Made by a program: the position numbers and the translations under genes
Assembly (NCBI RefSeq): GCF_002556545.1
Contig: NZ_CP022685.1
Coordinates: 9,340,001-9,404,000 of the forward strand
Source of the DNA: Streptomyces formicae
Lineage (GTDB): Bacteria > Actinomycetota > Actinomycetes > Streptomycetales > Streptomycetaceae
DNA: 64,000 nucleotides
Reading direction: 5' to 3'
In this document: piece after piece, positions 51,301-60,297 of the stretch
Numbering within the stretch: position 1 is the stretch's first letter
Layout of the letters: each line of letters begins with the position of its first letter
Notes under the pieces: generated by a model
What the model was told of the DNA's origin: nothing
Databases searched by the model: none
The model's input: only the letters and a program-made list of their open reading frames with translations

Positions 51301-52509
51301 ATGCGTGTGCTGTTGTCCGCCTATGACTCGCGCGGGGGAGTCGAACCGCTGGTGGGACTCGCGGTGCGGTTGCGGGAAATCGGCGCGGAGGTACGCGTGT
51401 GCGCACCGCCTGACGAGGAGTTTTCCGGGCGCCTCGCCGGCGTCGGCGTGGAGATGGTGCCGACCGGTCAGTCCGTGCGCGATCTGGTGACCGGGAAGAC
51501 GCCGCCGACGGCGGGCGGCGTGCCGCGGCGCGCGGCCGAACTGACCGCCGCGTTCTACGACAAGGTCACCGCGACGGCACCAGGGTGCGACGTACTGGTG
51601 GCGACCGGGATCCTGCCCGCCGCGGCCGGGGTGCGGGCGGCCGCCGAGAAGCTGGGCAGCCGCTATGTGTACGCGAGTTACCAGCCGGTCAGCCTGCCCT
51701 CGCCGCACCACCCGCCGATCCCGCGTCCCGGCCGCCCCCTGGCGCCGGACGTGACCGACCATCAGGCACTGTGGGAACGCGACGCCCAGGACGTCCAGGA
51801 CGTGTTCGGCGAGGCGATCAACACCCACCGGGCTTCGGTCGGCCTGCCTCCTCTGGACGCCATCCGCGACCACGTCTTCACCGACCGGCCGTGGCTGGCG
51901 TCGGACCCGACCCTGGCCCCCTGGCAGCGGCCCGCCGACCTCGACGTCGTCCAGACCGGCGCGTGGGTCCTGCCGGACGAACGCCCGCTCCCCGCCGACC
52001 TGGAGAAGTTCCTGGACGCCGGGGAGCCCCCGGTCTACGTGGGCTTCGGCAGCATCCCGATGCGTGATCCGGGGGACGTCGCCAGAGCGACCGTCGAGGC
52101 GATCCGCGCGCGGGGCCGCCGCGCGGTCCTCTCCCGGGGCTGGGCGGACCTGGCGCTCGTCGACGACCAGGACGACTGCTTCGTCGTCGGCGAGGCCAAC
52201 CATCAGGCGCTGTTCCGCAGGGCGGCCGCCGTCGTCCACCACGGCGGCGCGGGCACCACGACGACGGCCACGTGGGCCGGTGCGCCCCAGGTGGTGGTCC
52301 CCCAGGGTGGCGACCAGCCGTATTTCGCCTCTCGGGTGGGCGAGTTGGGCATCGGCGCGGCCCACGACGGCGCGACCCCCGCTGTCGAGTCCCTCTCGGC
52401 CGCGCTCGGCGTGGCCCTGGCCCCCGAGACCCGGGTGCGAGCGGCCGCGGTCGCCGGGGCGTTCCGCACCGACGGCGCCGCGGTGGCCGCACGGCTGCTG
52501 ACGACCTGA
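51301..52509 (+). CDS. GT1 glycosyltransferase (UGT/macrolide type)
   Basis: A 402-residue GT-B glycosyltransferase like those that decorate macrolides, glycopeptides and sterols. It starts MRVLLSAYDSRGGVEPLVGL, with the donor-binding C-terminal signature HHGGAGTTTTATWAGAPQVV, then PQGGDQPYFASRV (HGGxGT and PxxxDQ motifs). SD GGGAG lies seven bases upstream. No biosynthetic genes are adjacent, so it may modify a drug or exogenous compound, as macrolide-inactivating members do. The acceptor is unknown. Confidence 0.9.
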   Translation: MRVLLSAYDSRGGVEPLVGLAVRLREIGAEVRVCAPPDEEFSGRLAGVGVEMVPTGQSVRDLVTGKTPPTAGGVPRRAAELTAAFYDKVTATAPGCDVLVATGILPAAAGVRAAAEKLGSRYVYASYQPVSLPSPHHPPIPRPGRPLAPDVTDHQALWERDAQDVQDVFGEAINTHRASVGLPPLDAIRDHVFTDRPWLASDPTLAPWQRPADLDVVQTGAWVLPDERPLPADLEKFLDAGEPPVYVGFGSIPMRDPGDVARATVEAIRARGRRAVLSRGWADLALVDDQDDCFVVGEANHQALFRRAAAVVHHGGAGTTTTATWAGAPQVVVPQGGDQPYFASRVGELGIGAAHDGATPAVESLSAALGVALAPETRVRAAAVAGAFRTDGAAVAARLLTT

Positions 52510-52623
52510 TCCCCGGCACCGCTCAGGGCGCGGCGACGAGCGGCCTGACGGCTTCCAGCACGTGGCGGCGGAGCCATGACGAGGCGGGATCGTCGTCCAG
52601 CCTGGCCGGTTCGCGGGTCCGGC

Positions 52624-53163
52624 TCAGGTTCCCCCAACGCTCTTGGCAGGCTTCGGAGATGACGCGCCCCGCGCGGCGATCAACGGTCCCAGTAGCCGCG
52701 TGCCCGGCCCCACCCGTCCGCCGGGGCCGGGCAGTTGCGTCGTGTCGGCCACCGTGAGCGGTTCATGGCACGCGTCGCAGGACACGACCGGCGCGGTGAC
52801 GTGCCCGCAGGCGTCGTGGCGGATCAGGGCGGGCGGACCCGAGAATTCCGCGTACCACTTGTCACCCCAGGCCATCAGGGCCAGCAGGACGGGGTAGAGC
52901 TCCCGGCCCTTCTCCGTCGCCACGTACTCCTCGCGCGGCGGGCTGTCCTGGTAGCGCTCGCGGGTCAGCACGCCCTCCTCCACGAGGCGGGCGAGCCGTG
53001 CGGCGAGGATCTTGCGGGACAGGCCGAGGTCCTCCGCCAGCTCGTCGAAGCGCCGGATGCCGACGAGGACGTCACGCATGATCAGGGCCGTCCAGGCGTC
53101 GCCGAACAGGTCGGTCGCGCGGGCGATCGAGCACGCGACGCCGGAGAGGGGGGTGCGGGTCAC
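52624..53163 (-). CDS. HxlR-family regulator
   Basis: A 179-residue HxlR regulator. The winged helix reads CSIARATDLFGDAWTALIMR, then FDELAEDLGLSRKILAARLA and TRERYQDSPPREEYVATEKG. A C-terminal extension has a CDACHEP motif that with CGHV could bind zinc (DACGHVTAPVVSCDACHEPL). The GTG at 53163 is the likely start. Two identical-type operators lie between it and the divergent methyltransferase gene, which it should control. Confidence 0.9.
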   Translation of the reverse strand: MTRTPLSGVACSIARATDLFGDAWTALIMRDVLVGIRRFDELAEDLGLSRKILAARLARLVEEGVLTRERYQDSPPREEYVATEKGRELYPVLLALMAWGDKWYAEFSGPPALIRHDACGHVTAPVVSCDACHEPLTVADTTQLPGPGGRVGPGTRLLGPLIAARGASSPKPAKSVGGT

Positions 53164-53184
53164 CTCGGCAGGATATCGCTGGCG

Positions 53185-53201
53185 GGTTCCCTGAGGAAAC
53201 C
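53185..53201. promoter_or_regulatory. HxlR operator copy 1
   Basis: GGTTCCCTGAGGAAACC is an imperfect 17-base palindrome, 22 bases upstream of the HxlR start. Confidence 0.7.
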
Positions 53202-53212
53202 CGACGATGCTA

Positions 53213-53229
53213 GGTTCCTTGAGGGAACC
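53213..53229. promoter_or_regulatory. HxlR operator copy 2
   Basis: GGTTCCTTGAGGGAACC is a 17-base palindrome that differs from copy 1 at two bases. The two copies start 28 bases apart, so two dimers could bind side by side on the shared promoter. Confidence 0.75.
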
Positions 53230-53265
53230 TGACTCGACTCGATGCGACCCGTCTCGGAGCCCGCC

Positions 53266-54030
53266 ATGACCACTGCGCACATCGCCGTCGACGCGACGGG
53301 ACCCAGGACCGTCGACGGCCGCCACATCCGGGCCCTGACCTTCCAGTCCGTACGCCTTGAGTACCTGCGCCACGTGCTGACGGAGCTGCGCCGGACACCC
53401 ACCGGCAGCCGGGCACTCGTCGTCGGCAGCGGCCGCGGTCTGCCCGCACGGGGGATCGTCCGGCTCGGCTTCGAGGTCGTCGCCGCCGATCCCTCACCCG
53501 CCGCGACGGCCCTCGCCAGGGACGCGGACGACGGGCTCGGCCTGACGTACGTGACGACCCCCGCCGAGGAACTCGCGCTGGCGGACGACTCCTTCGACCT
53601 CGTCTACTGCGCCGACACCCTCGAAATCACCGAGCACCTCGACGCGGTCCTCGCGGAGACGGCACGCGTGCTGCGCCCCGGCGGCGCCTTCGTCTACGAC
53701 ACGGTGAACCGCACTCCCGTGTCCCGCCTCATCTACCTCGGCGCCTTCCAGCGGTTCCCCGGCACCCGGATCATGCCGCGCGGCCGCTACGCCGCACACC
53801 GCCTGCGCCGCCCCGCGGAGCTCGCCGAGGCCCTGGACCGGGCAGGGCTCGCCGCGCGCGACGTCTCGGCGTTCAAGCCGCGCGACGTACGGAGCCTGGT
53901 GCGCGCGACGCGCGGGCGCAGGCGCGGCACGGTGACCGACGAGCAACTGCCCGGTCTGGTCGACATGGTGCGCGAACCGGAGGGGAGCCCGGTGGTGACG
54001 TATCTGGGGTACGCGGTCCACCGGACCTGA
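53266..54030 (+). CDS. SAM-dependent methyltransferase (UbiG-like)
   Basis: A 254-residue class I methyltransferase. The SAM motif I region is ALVVGSGRGLPARGIVRLGF, followed by EVVAADPS, motif II-like SFDLVYCADTLEITEHLDAV and post-II VLRPGGAFVYDTVNRTPVSR. The latter resembles 3-demethylubiquinone O-methyltransferases. The ATG at 53266 has GGAG six bases upstream and is preferred to the ATG at 53242. It is convergent with the MFS gene, two bases apart. The substrate is unknown. Confidence 0.88.
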   Translation: MTTAHIAVDATGPRTVDGRHIRALTFQSVRLEYLRHVLTELRRTPTGSRALVVGSGRGLPARGIVRLGFEVVAADPSPAATALARDADDGLGLTYVTTPAEELALADDSFDLVYCADTLEITEHLDAVLAETARVLRPGGAFVYDTVNRTPVSRLIYLGAFQRFPGTRIMPRGRYAAHRLRRPAELAEALDRAGLAARDVSAFKPRDVRSLVRATRGRRRGTVTDEQLPGLVDMVREPEGSPVVTYLGYAVHRT

Positions 54031-54032
54031 CG

Positions 54033-55226
54033 TCACGCGGCGACGGCCGCCGCCGAGAGGAGCGTCGCCGCGGCGAGGCTGCCCCAGAGGGCGGCCGGGC
54101 CATGAGATGCGAGAGCGGTGATGGCCGCGGGGGAGACCGCAAGGCCGAAGCCTGAGGAGAGTTCGAAGCGGGCCAGTGTGCGGCCCAGGGCATGGGCCGG
54201 GGCGAGGTGGGTGACGAGCGCGGTGGCGCTGCCCGCGTAGACGATCTCACCGAGGGTGCAGACGACGGAGACCGCGGCGACGGCCGGTGCGCCCCAGCCG
54301 TTGCCGAGCGAGGTGGCGGCGAGGAAGCCGAGGTAGGACGCGGTGAGCACGACGCCCGCCAGCGCGAGGACGGTCCGCCGAGGGAAGCGGGACAGCAGGA
54401 CGGTGACCGGAACCTGGAGGGTGACCACCAGCACCGTGTTGGCCACGAAGATGGCCGCCGACCACACCGGGGAGGCGTCCAACTGTGTCACCAGGATCAG
54501 CGGCAGCGCGATCTCGGGGACGTTGAGGCAGAAGACGTAGACCACGTTGGCGGCGAGGAGCGCGCGCATCCGGGGCGCGGGCCCGTCGTCACCGCCCCCG
54601 GCGTCCGCCGCCGGGCGCGCGGCCGGATCCACGCGCAGGCGCACCGACCAGGCCAGTGCCGCCGATGCGAGATAGGCCAGTCCGGTGACGGCGGCGAGGG
54701 CCTGGAGCGCCGTGGTGCCGCCCGCCAGGCACGCGGTCGCGATCAGCGCGCCCACGCCGAGGCCCGCGTTGCGCAGCGCCCGGCCTCCCGCGAGAGCGGC
54801 GTCGCGCTCCCTGCCGTGGGCGACCGTGGCCACCAGCGCCGCGTGGGCGGCGGGCCACGCCTGGTTGCCGATGCCGAGGAAGAGCGCGGCCGCCGCGAAC
54901 AGCCACGCGTTGCCCGCGGGGGTGGCGAGCAGCAGCACCACGCCGAGGACCCGCACCAGCATCGACGCCGCCACCACCGTGCTGCGCGCGCCCCGGTCGA
55001 GCCACCGCCCCACCGGCGGCATGCACACCAGACCCGCGACGATGCCGACCGTCATGGCGATGCCGGTGGCCGGGGCGGAGAGGCGCAGGACCGTCACTCC
55101 GTAGAGCAGCAGGAAGGGCCGCAACATTCCGGTGCCGAGCGCGTCCACGGCCAGGGCGACGGCGTAACGGGGGCCGCCGGAAGCGCGGACGAGCGCGTGG
55201 GGGCTGATCTTGGTGGTGGTTGCCAT
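54033..55226 (-). CDS. MFS transporter
   Basis: A 397-residue major facilitator with 12 predicted helices. The A-like motif is GRWLDRGARSTVVAASMLVR between helices 2 and 3, and a hydrophilic central loop has DPAARPAADAGGGDDGP. The ATG at 55226 is chosen; the frame is open a little further up. It diverges from a DUF5937/ArsR regulator with a palindrome between. A drug or metabolite exporter is likely; the substrate is unknown. Confidence 0.9.
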   Translation of the reverse strand: MATTTKISPHALVRASGGPRYAVALAVDALGTGMLRPFLLLYGVTVLRLSAPATGIAMTVGIVAGLVCMPPVGRWLDRGARSTVVAASMLVRVLGVVLLLATPAGNAWLFAAAALFLGIGNQAWPAAHAALVATVAHGRERDAALAGGRALRNAGLGVGALIATACLAGGTTALQALAAVTGLAYLASAALAWSVRLRVDPAARPAADAGGGDDGPAPRMRALLAANVVYVFCLNVPEIALPLILVTQLDASPVWSAAIFVANTVLVVTLQVPVTVLLSRFPRRTVLALAGVVLTASYLGFLAATSLGNGWGAPAVAAVSVVCTLGEIVYAGSATALVTHLAPAHALGRTLARFELSSGFGLAVSPAAITALASHGPAALWGSLAAATLLSAAAVAA

Positions 55227-55267
55227 GACGGCAACGGTGTGGTCGGCCGCCGCTCCCGCCACGTCGC

Positions 55268-55284
55268 TTGACGGACAGCGTCAA
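55268..55284. promoter_or_regulatory. ArsR-type operator between MFS and regulator
   Basis: TTGACGGACAGCGTCAA is a perfect palindrome with 6-base arms around 5 bases. It sits 41 bases upstream of the MFS start and 42 bases upstream of the regulator start. Confidence 0.7.
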
Positions 55285-55326
55285 CCGAGGTGGGGCGCGG
55301 GCCCGCCGGTCGGTGATGATGAGCGG

Positions 55327-56487
55327 ATGACGTTGAGGATCGACATCGGCGGGCCGCGGCCCGAACGGTCGCAGTCGCAGCGGTCGCAGCGCGAGCGGCC
55401 GCTGTCCGAGCGGTCACCGGCCGAGCGGCCGTCGGCCGAGCCGTTGCGGTTCGCCGCCTCGCCGCTGGCCGAGCTGACCGCGATGCTGCACGTGCTCGCC
55501 GAGCCGGGACACCATCCCCGGCACGCCGACTGGGCGGGCGAGGTGTGGGCAGGACTGCGGCCCGAGCTGGCCGAGCGGCTGCGGGAGGCGGAGTTCCTCT
55601 GGCGTTCCTCACAGGCCGACTTCCTGATCCCCGCCGGGCCGCGGCCGACCCTCGCCGAGGAACTCGACGACGTGGACCGGATCGACGACGAGACGTACGT
55701 GACGGCGGCCCTCGTCACCACCTGCGGCGGCAACCGGGTCCCCTTCGCCGCCGCGTCACCGCTCACCGACGCCGGCGCGCGCGAGCGGGCCCTGGACCTG
55801 GCCCAGGCCCGCGGCGCACGCCAGGAGCACTTCGCGGAACGGCTGCTCGCGGACCCGGCCGCCGTACGGGCGCGGGTGCGCCACACCCTCGAACAGTGCG
55901 CCGACGCCTTCTTCGACGCCGCCTGGGCGGGCGTCGCCGTGGAACTCGCCACCGATCTGCGCCTGAAGAACGACCTGCTGAAGCATCACGGCGTCGCAGC
56001 GGCCCTCGCGGCGGTCTCCAGCGCGGTCACCCTGGCACCGGACGGCGACTGCATCGTCGTGGACAAGCTCCAGGACAGGGCGACCACCGCCCGGGGCCGT
56101 GGGGTCACCTTCATCCCCAGCGTCTTCGGCCGCCCGCACCTGCTCGCCGTCCACGCGCCCGGGTGGCAGCCGGTGATCCAGTACCCCGTCGCCGAACCGG
56201 GCCCGGCCGAGCCTGTGTCGCTGGAGACGGTCACGCTACGACTTGAGGCACTCGCCCATCCCGTACGGCTGCGGCTCCTGCGCACCCTGGCCCGCGGCCC
56301 GCACACCACCGGTGAACTGGCCCACGTCTGGGAACTCTCCCCGCCCGAGGTCTCCCGTCACCTCGCCGTCCTGCGCCGCGCGGGCCTGCTCGCGCCCCGG
56401 CAGCCCGGCCGCTACGCCCGGCACACCCTCAATCTGCCCGACGTGACGTCACTGGGCACCGACCTGCTGGCGGCGGTGCTGCGCTGA
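55327..56487 (+). CDS. DUF5937/ArsR-family regulator
   Basis: A 386-residue regulator with a long N-terminal DUF5937 region (RFAASPLAELTAMLHVLAEP, EFLWRSSQADFLIPAG, then FIPSVFGRPHLLAVHAPGWQ) and a C-terminal ArsR winged helix (RLEALAHPVRLRLLRTLARG, then ELSPPEVSRHLAVLRRAGLL). Residues 8-40 are a low-complexity Arg/Ser/Glu tract (RSQSQRSQRERPLSERSPAE) absent from typical members. It diverges from the MFS exporter across a palindrome, so it likely represses that exporter and itself. Confidence 0.88.
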   Translation: MTLRIDIGGPRPERSQSQRSQRERPLSERSPAERPSAEPLRFAASPLAELTAMLHVLAEPGHHPRHADWAGEVWAGLRPELAERLREAEFLWRSSQADFLIPAGPRPTLAEELDDVDRIDDETYVTAALVTTCGGNRVPFAAASPLTDAGARERALDLAQARGARQEHFAERLLADPAAVRARVRHTLEQCADAFFDAAWAGVAVELATDLRLKNDLLKHHGVAAALAAVSSAVTLAPDGDCIVVDKLQDRATTARGRGVTFIPSVFGRPHLLAVHAPGWQPVIQYPVAEPGPAEPVSLETVTLRLEALAHPVRLRLLRTLARGPHTTGELAHVWELSPPEVSRHLAVLRRAGLLAPRQPGRYARHTLNLPDVTSLGTDLLAAVLR

Positions 56488-56498
56488 GGGCGCCCGCC

Positions 56499-58286
56499 CT
56501 ATGGGGGTCCACCCGCGTAGGCACCCCCGACCCACGCCTCGTCGACGCGCAGCCGCCGGTAGCGGTCCGTATCCGTCGACGCCGCATGGGTGTTGAGCAC
56601 CTCCAGGCGCACATGACGTGCCGTGGTCGCCGGGACGTCGATCATCGCGACCCCGCGGTGGCTCGGCAGGGTGCCGGTCTTCACGGGGCTGCCCCAGTGC
56701 GTGCCGTCCGTGCTGACGTAGACGCGGTAGTCCCGGATGCGCGCCGACTGCTCGGTGTCCGAGCGGGCGTAACTCACCGAGTCCTCGCGCTGGTTGACGG
56801 CGAGGTACCGCACCCGCCGCGGCTTGCCGAGGTCGAAGCGCAGGGACACCGGGGTCGTCCGGTCGCTGTCCCAGTAGGTGCGGTGGTCGCCGTCCGCGGC
56901 CAGCGCGGCGTCGTGGCCGCTCGCCGACGCGCTCGCGCTCATCGTGTAGGAGGCAGCGGGGATGATGCCCTGACGGCCCGCCGTGGTGACCTTGAAGACC
57001 GTGTCGTACGGGTCCCAGTCGCGCAGGCCCGTCAAGGTCAGCGTGCCGCCGGACTGGCGGTACGACATCGGCGCGCCCGTACGGAGGTTGGTGACCGAGG
57101 TGACCCGGTAGCCGTTGTCGCGGACCTTCAGCGTGGACGTGGAAGGCGGGGTCAGGACGTGCAGGTAGTGGCGGTCGGGGTCGCTCTTGGCGACGGTCGT
57201 CACGCCGTGCGCGCCGTCGTTCCAGAAGCCGGGCTTCAGGCCCCCGTACAGATAGCCCCCGCCCTCGACGCCGTGCAGGGACTCGCCGACGCGGTCCAGA
57301 TAGCCGGAGGCGAAGTCGTTGAACTCCGCCTGTCGGGGCGGGAATCGGCCGTCGACCATCGGCGTCTCGGCCATGAGCGCCTTCACCGACGAACCGGCGT
57401 TGGTGACGAGCCGCCCGAGCGTGAGCCTGCGGTCCACGTCCGAGTCGGCGCCCGTGTACCACCAGGAGCCGGTGGAGGGCAGTTTGAAGTCCGCCTCGAT
57501 GAGCCGGGGCGCTGCGGTGTAGACGGCCTGCGGATAGTCGTAGGAGGGGGACATGCCGGTCTTCTGCTCGTTGCTGACCATGTCCATGATCGGCGTGTCC
57601 TCGTTGTTGTTGCTGAGCGTGTAGTGGGGGCGCTTCTCGTAGATCTTCCGGTAGAGGTCGTGCTCCTCCCAGTACGCGTTGTCGTTGTCGATCCAGAAAC
57701 CTCCGAGGTCCGGATAGCGGTCCATGACCTCGAAGAACTGGTCGTACGAGAACTCGCCGAAGCCGTCGCGCGTGCTCAGGTCGACGTCGCGGCCCTTGTA
57801 GGCGGAGTAGGCCGCCGAGTCCAGCCACTCGTGGCCGCCCTCGTCGTGCCACTTCGGGTCGTCGGTCATGTACAGGATCGTCTTGAGGCCCTTGGCCTTC
57901 GCGGCCGCGACGAGTTCGCCCAGGAAGTCCCGCTCGGTCGCGCAACTGCCCGGGATCCTGGAAGGCCAGGGTCTCGCGTAGCCGAGCCTGCTGTGGAACG
58001 TGGCGAGCACGAGGTACTGGGAGTGCAGCTTCTGGGCCTCGCGCACCCAGTAGTCGGCGCTCCACCCGCCCTCGGTGACGTCCCGCTCCCAGGCGTCGCA
58101 GCTGGTGTGGGACGGCGCGGTGCGCTGCCCCCAGTGCAGGAAGAGGCCCGCGGTGGAGGCGCGCAGGAAGTCCTGGCGGGGGTGGACCACATCGGCCCCT
58201 GCGGGCGACGGCAGGACGAGCGCGCCGAGCAGCAGGGCGAGCACGGCCGTCAGGATCGCCGGTGAACGGCGTCGCGGCGCGCGCAT
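56499..58286 (-). CDS. Secreted GH29-like alpha-L-fucosidase with discoidin domain
   Basis: A 595-residue secreted enzyme. A signal peptide (AILTAVLALLLGALVLPSPA) precedes a GH29-type TIM barrel: TAGLFLHWGQRTAPSH, YLVLATFHSRLGYA, TILYMTDDPKWHDEGG and GGFWIDNDNAYWEEHD, where the nucleophile Asp is expected. The C-terminal 150 residues form an F5/8 type C (discoidin) carbohydrate-binding domain (VSLRFDLGKPRRVRYLAVNQ). Residues typical of GH29 are partly diverged, so another deoxy-sugar specificity is possible. The ATG at 58286 shares one base with the upstream stop (TGATG). It is the last gene of a three-gene operon. Confidence 0.85.
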   Translation of the reverse strand: MRAPRRRSPAILTAVLALLLGALVLPSPAGADVVHPRQDFLRASTAGLFLHWGQRTAPSHTSCDAWERDVTEGGWSADYWVREAQKLHSQYLVLATFHSRLGYARPWPSRIPGSCATERDFLGELVAAAKAKGLKTILYMTDDPKWHDEGGHEWLDSAAYSAYKGRDVDLSTRDGFGEFSYDQFFEVMDRYPDLGGFWIDNDNAYWEEHDLYRKIYEKRPHYTLSNNNEDTPIMDMVSNEQKTGMSPSYDYPQAVYTAAPRLIEADFKLPSTGSWWYTGADSDVDRRLTLGRLVTNAGSSVKALMAETPMVDGRFPPRQAEFNDFASGYLDRVGESLHGVEGGGYLYGGLKPGFWNDGAHGVTTVAKSDPDRHYLHVLTPPSTSTLKVRDNGYRVTSVTNLRTGAPMSYRQSGGTLTLTGLRDWDPYDTVFKVTTAGRQGIIPAASYTMSASASASGHDAALAADGDHRTYWDSDRTTPVSLRFDLGKPRRVRYLAVNQREDSVSYARSDTEQSARIRDYRVYVSTDGTHWGSPVKTGTLPSHRGVAMIDVPATTARHVRLEVLNTHAASTDTDRYRRLRVDEAWVGGAYAGGPP

Positions 58287-59086
58287 CAGGCGAGTTGGTA
58301 GGCGCGCATGTCGGTCAGGAGCATGTGACAGTCCTTCAGGGAACCCGAAGTGTCGCCCAGCGAACGGTAGATGCCCCACTTGGGCCGCACCCGGTCGTCG
58401 AGGAAGGTGTCGATGCCGGTCCGCGACGTGTCGATCAGGGTCGTGCCGCCGCTCTTGAGGATCCAGCGGATCGAGCCCGACGAGCCGTTGCCGATCTTCA
58501 TCTGGAAGTCGACGTCCGTCCAGGCGTCGTGCAGCGGCGCGAGAGCGGTACGCCCGATCAGCAGGCCCGAGGTGAACAGCTGCAACTCGATGGTCTGCAC
58601 GCCGTCCACCCGCCGCAGCGACTGCACGACGATCGGCGAACTGCCCTGCCCCGGCTGCTTCATCTGCATGATGTGGGTGAAGGAGGTGGTCGCCTTCAGG
58701 GAGCTCGGCAGGAACATCTTGTACGTGAGCCGCCAGGTTTCACCCGGCAGCCAGCGTAGGTACGAGTCGCCCTTGCGGCAGCCGGTGACCTCCTGGCGCT
58801 GCCGGTCGGTCGAGGAGTCGCGGTCCACCATGTGCATGGTGAAGCGCCAGTTGGCGCCCTCGGTGCGGATGTGCGGCTGCCCCGCCGTGTGCGAGTCGGC
58901 CCGGTCGTCCTCGACCGTCTCCCAGGCGCGCATCCCGTCCCCGCTCGCTGTCGGGGACCAGCGCAACCGCCAACTCGCCGCGGGCGCCGCCGCTGCCGCC
59001 GACGTGGCCAGCGCGCTCCCCGGCAGCGCGGCCGCGGCCGCGCCGCCGAGCGCGGCTCCCAGTACGGTCCTCCTGGACGTTTTCAT
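58286..59086 (-). CDS. Tat-exported polysaccharide lyase-like protein
   Basis: A 266-residue protein with a twin-arginine signal (MKTSRRTVLGAALGGAAAAA). The mature part looks like a jelly-roll lyase of the heparin lyase I/PL20 type: RFTMHMVDRDSSTDRQRQEV, SYLRWLPGETWRLTYKMFLP, SFTHIMQMKQPGQGSSPIVV and KWGIYRSLGDTSG near the end. Such enzymes cut uronic-acid polymers by beta-elimination. The downstream product would then suit the GH105-like enzyme encoded upstream. The ATG overlaps that gene's stop by ATGA. The exact lyase family is uncertain. Confidence 0.75.
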   Translation of the reverse strand: MKTSRRTVLGAALGGAAAAALPGSALATSAAAAAPAASWRLRWSPTASGDGMRAWETVEDDRADSHTAGQPHIRTEGANWRFTMHMVDRDSSTDRQRQEVTGCRKGDSYLRWLPGETWRLTYKMFLPSSLKATTSFTHIMQMKQPGQGSSPIVVQSLRRVDGVQTIELQLFTSGLLIGRTALAPLHDAWTDVDFQMKIGNGSSGSIRWILKSGGTTLIDTSRTGIDTFLDDRVRPKWGIYRSLGDTSGSLKDCHMLLTDMRAYQLA

Positions 59087-60297
59087 CGGCCCCTGCCTTC
59101 CGTCGAGTCGCTTGCCCTGAGTTGCTCGTTCATGATCAGAAAGGCGCCGAGACCGTGGAGGTCGTTGGTCGCCCGGTCGCGGCCGACGTAGTACGCGTAG
59201 TCGCCGACGTTGGTGCCGACGGAGATCTCGGCGAGTTCCGTGCGCCCGTCGCCGTCGAGCGAGACGCGGTCGAGCACACCCGCGTATCCCCGCCGGGCCA
59301 CGGCCGTGTAGTGGGCGTCGATGTAGCCCTGCTGGGCGCCGCGCGACAGCGCGTAGGTGAACATGCTGGAGCACGACGTCTCGGTCCAGTTGCCGGGGCG
59401 GTCCCCCTGGTCGATCACCTGGAACCAGCGCCCCGTGGCCGGATCCTGATACCGCTCCAGACCGGCGGCGAGCCGCGTCAGGACGGCCCGGAGCCGCGCA
59501 CGCCGGGGGTGGTCGGCCGGGAGCGCGTCGAGCACGTTCACCAGCGCCATCGAGTACCAGCCGACGGCCCGGCACCAGGACTCGGGGGCGCGCCCGGTGT
59601 CCTCGTCGGCCCAACTCGCCTCGCGGGACTCGTCGTAGGCGTGCCGCAGGAGCCCGCCGGGAACCTGGAGATGGCCGCCGTACACGGCCAGTTGCTCGGC
59701 CGCCTCGTCCTGGGTGTACGACGTGTCGCCGAACTCCTCGCCGTACTCGACGAGGAACGGATTGACCATGTAGACGCCGTCGGCCCACAGTTGATGCGCG
59801 CGGCTGGCCGACGTGGCGTGCCAGAAGCCGCCGTCGCCCGTGCGCGGATAGGTCTTGAGGCGGTCGCGGATCTTGCGGGCCGCGATCCGGTAGCGGTCCT
59901 GCCCGGTCTCGCGGTGCAGGATCGTCAGGAGCCGCCCCGCCTGCATGCTGTCGAGGCTGTTGAAGCTCTGCCCGAGGGAACCGTCGGCGCCGACGAAGCG
60001 GTCCACGTACTCCTTGATGAACGTCAAGTACCGCTCTTCGTGGGTGCGTTGATAGGTCAGGTACTGGCCGTAGAGGTAGAGCCCGACCGGGTACGACCAG
60101 CCGCCGATGGTGGTGGGTGTGGAGCGGGCGAGGGTCGAATCGACCAGGGAGGTGGACCAGTCGGTGGTGTTCCTGTTCAGGGATGCGGACATGGTCCCGG
60201 CCCTGGCCTCGGGCCCCGCTCCGGTCGCGGTTCCACCTCCGTAGAGGAGGGCGCCGACCAGGGCGCCGGTCATGAGCAGGGCAGGCCCCCTTCTCAT
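59083..60297 (-). CDS. Secreted GH105/GH88-like unsaturated uronyl hydrolase
   Basis: A 404-residue secreted enzyme with an (alpha/alpha)6-barrel of the GH105/GH88 kind that removes unsaturated uronic acid from lyase products. Landmarks are GGWSYPVGLYLYGQYLTYQR, RTGDGGFWHATSASRAHQLW, the catalytic-type Asp in LWADGVYMVNPFLVEYGE, RAPESWCRAVGWYSMALVNV and TETSCSSMFTYALSRG. The signal peptide (GPALLMTGALVGALLYGGGT) is present, whereas many GH105 enzymes are cytoplasmic. It is the first gene of the operon, with GGAAAG upstream of the ATG. Confidence 0.87.
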   Translation of the reverse strand: MRRGPALLMTGALVGALLYGGGTATGAGPEARAGTMSASLNRNTTDWSTSLVDSTLARSTPTTIGGWSYPVGLYLYGQYLTYQRTHEERYLTFIKEYVDRFVGADGSLGQSFNSLDSMQAGRLLTILHRETGQDRYRIAARKIRDRLKTYPRTGDGGFWHATSASRAHQLWADGVYMVNPFLVEYGEEFGDTSYTQDEAAEQLAVYGGHLQVPGGLLRHAYDESREASWADEDTGRAPESWCRAVGWYSMALVNVLDALPADHPRRARLRAVLTRLAAGLERYQDPATGRWFQVIDQGDRPGNWTETSCSSMFTYALSRGAQQGYIDAHYTAVARRGYAGVLDRVSLDGDGRTELAEISVGTNVGDYAYYVGRDRATNDLHGLGAFLIMNEQLRASDSTEGRGR

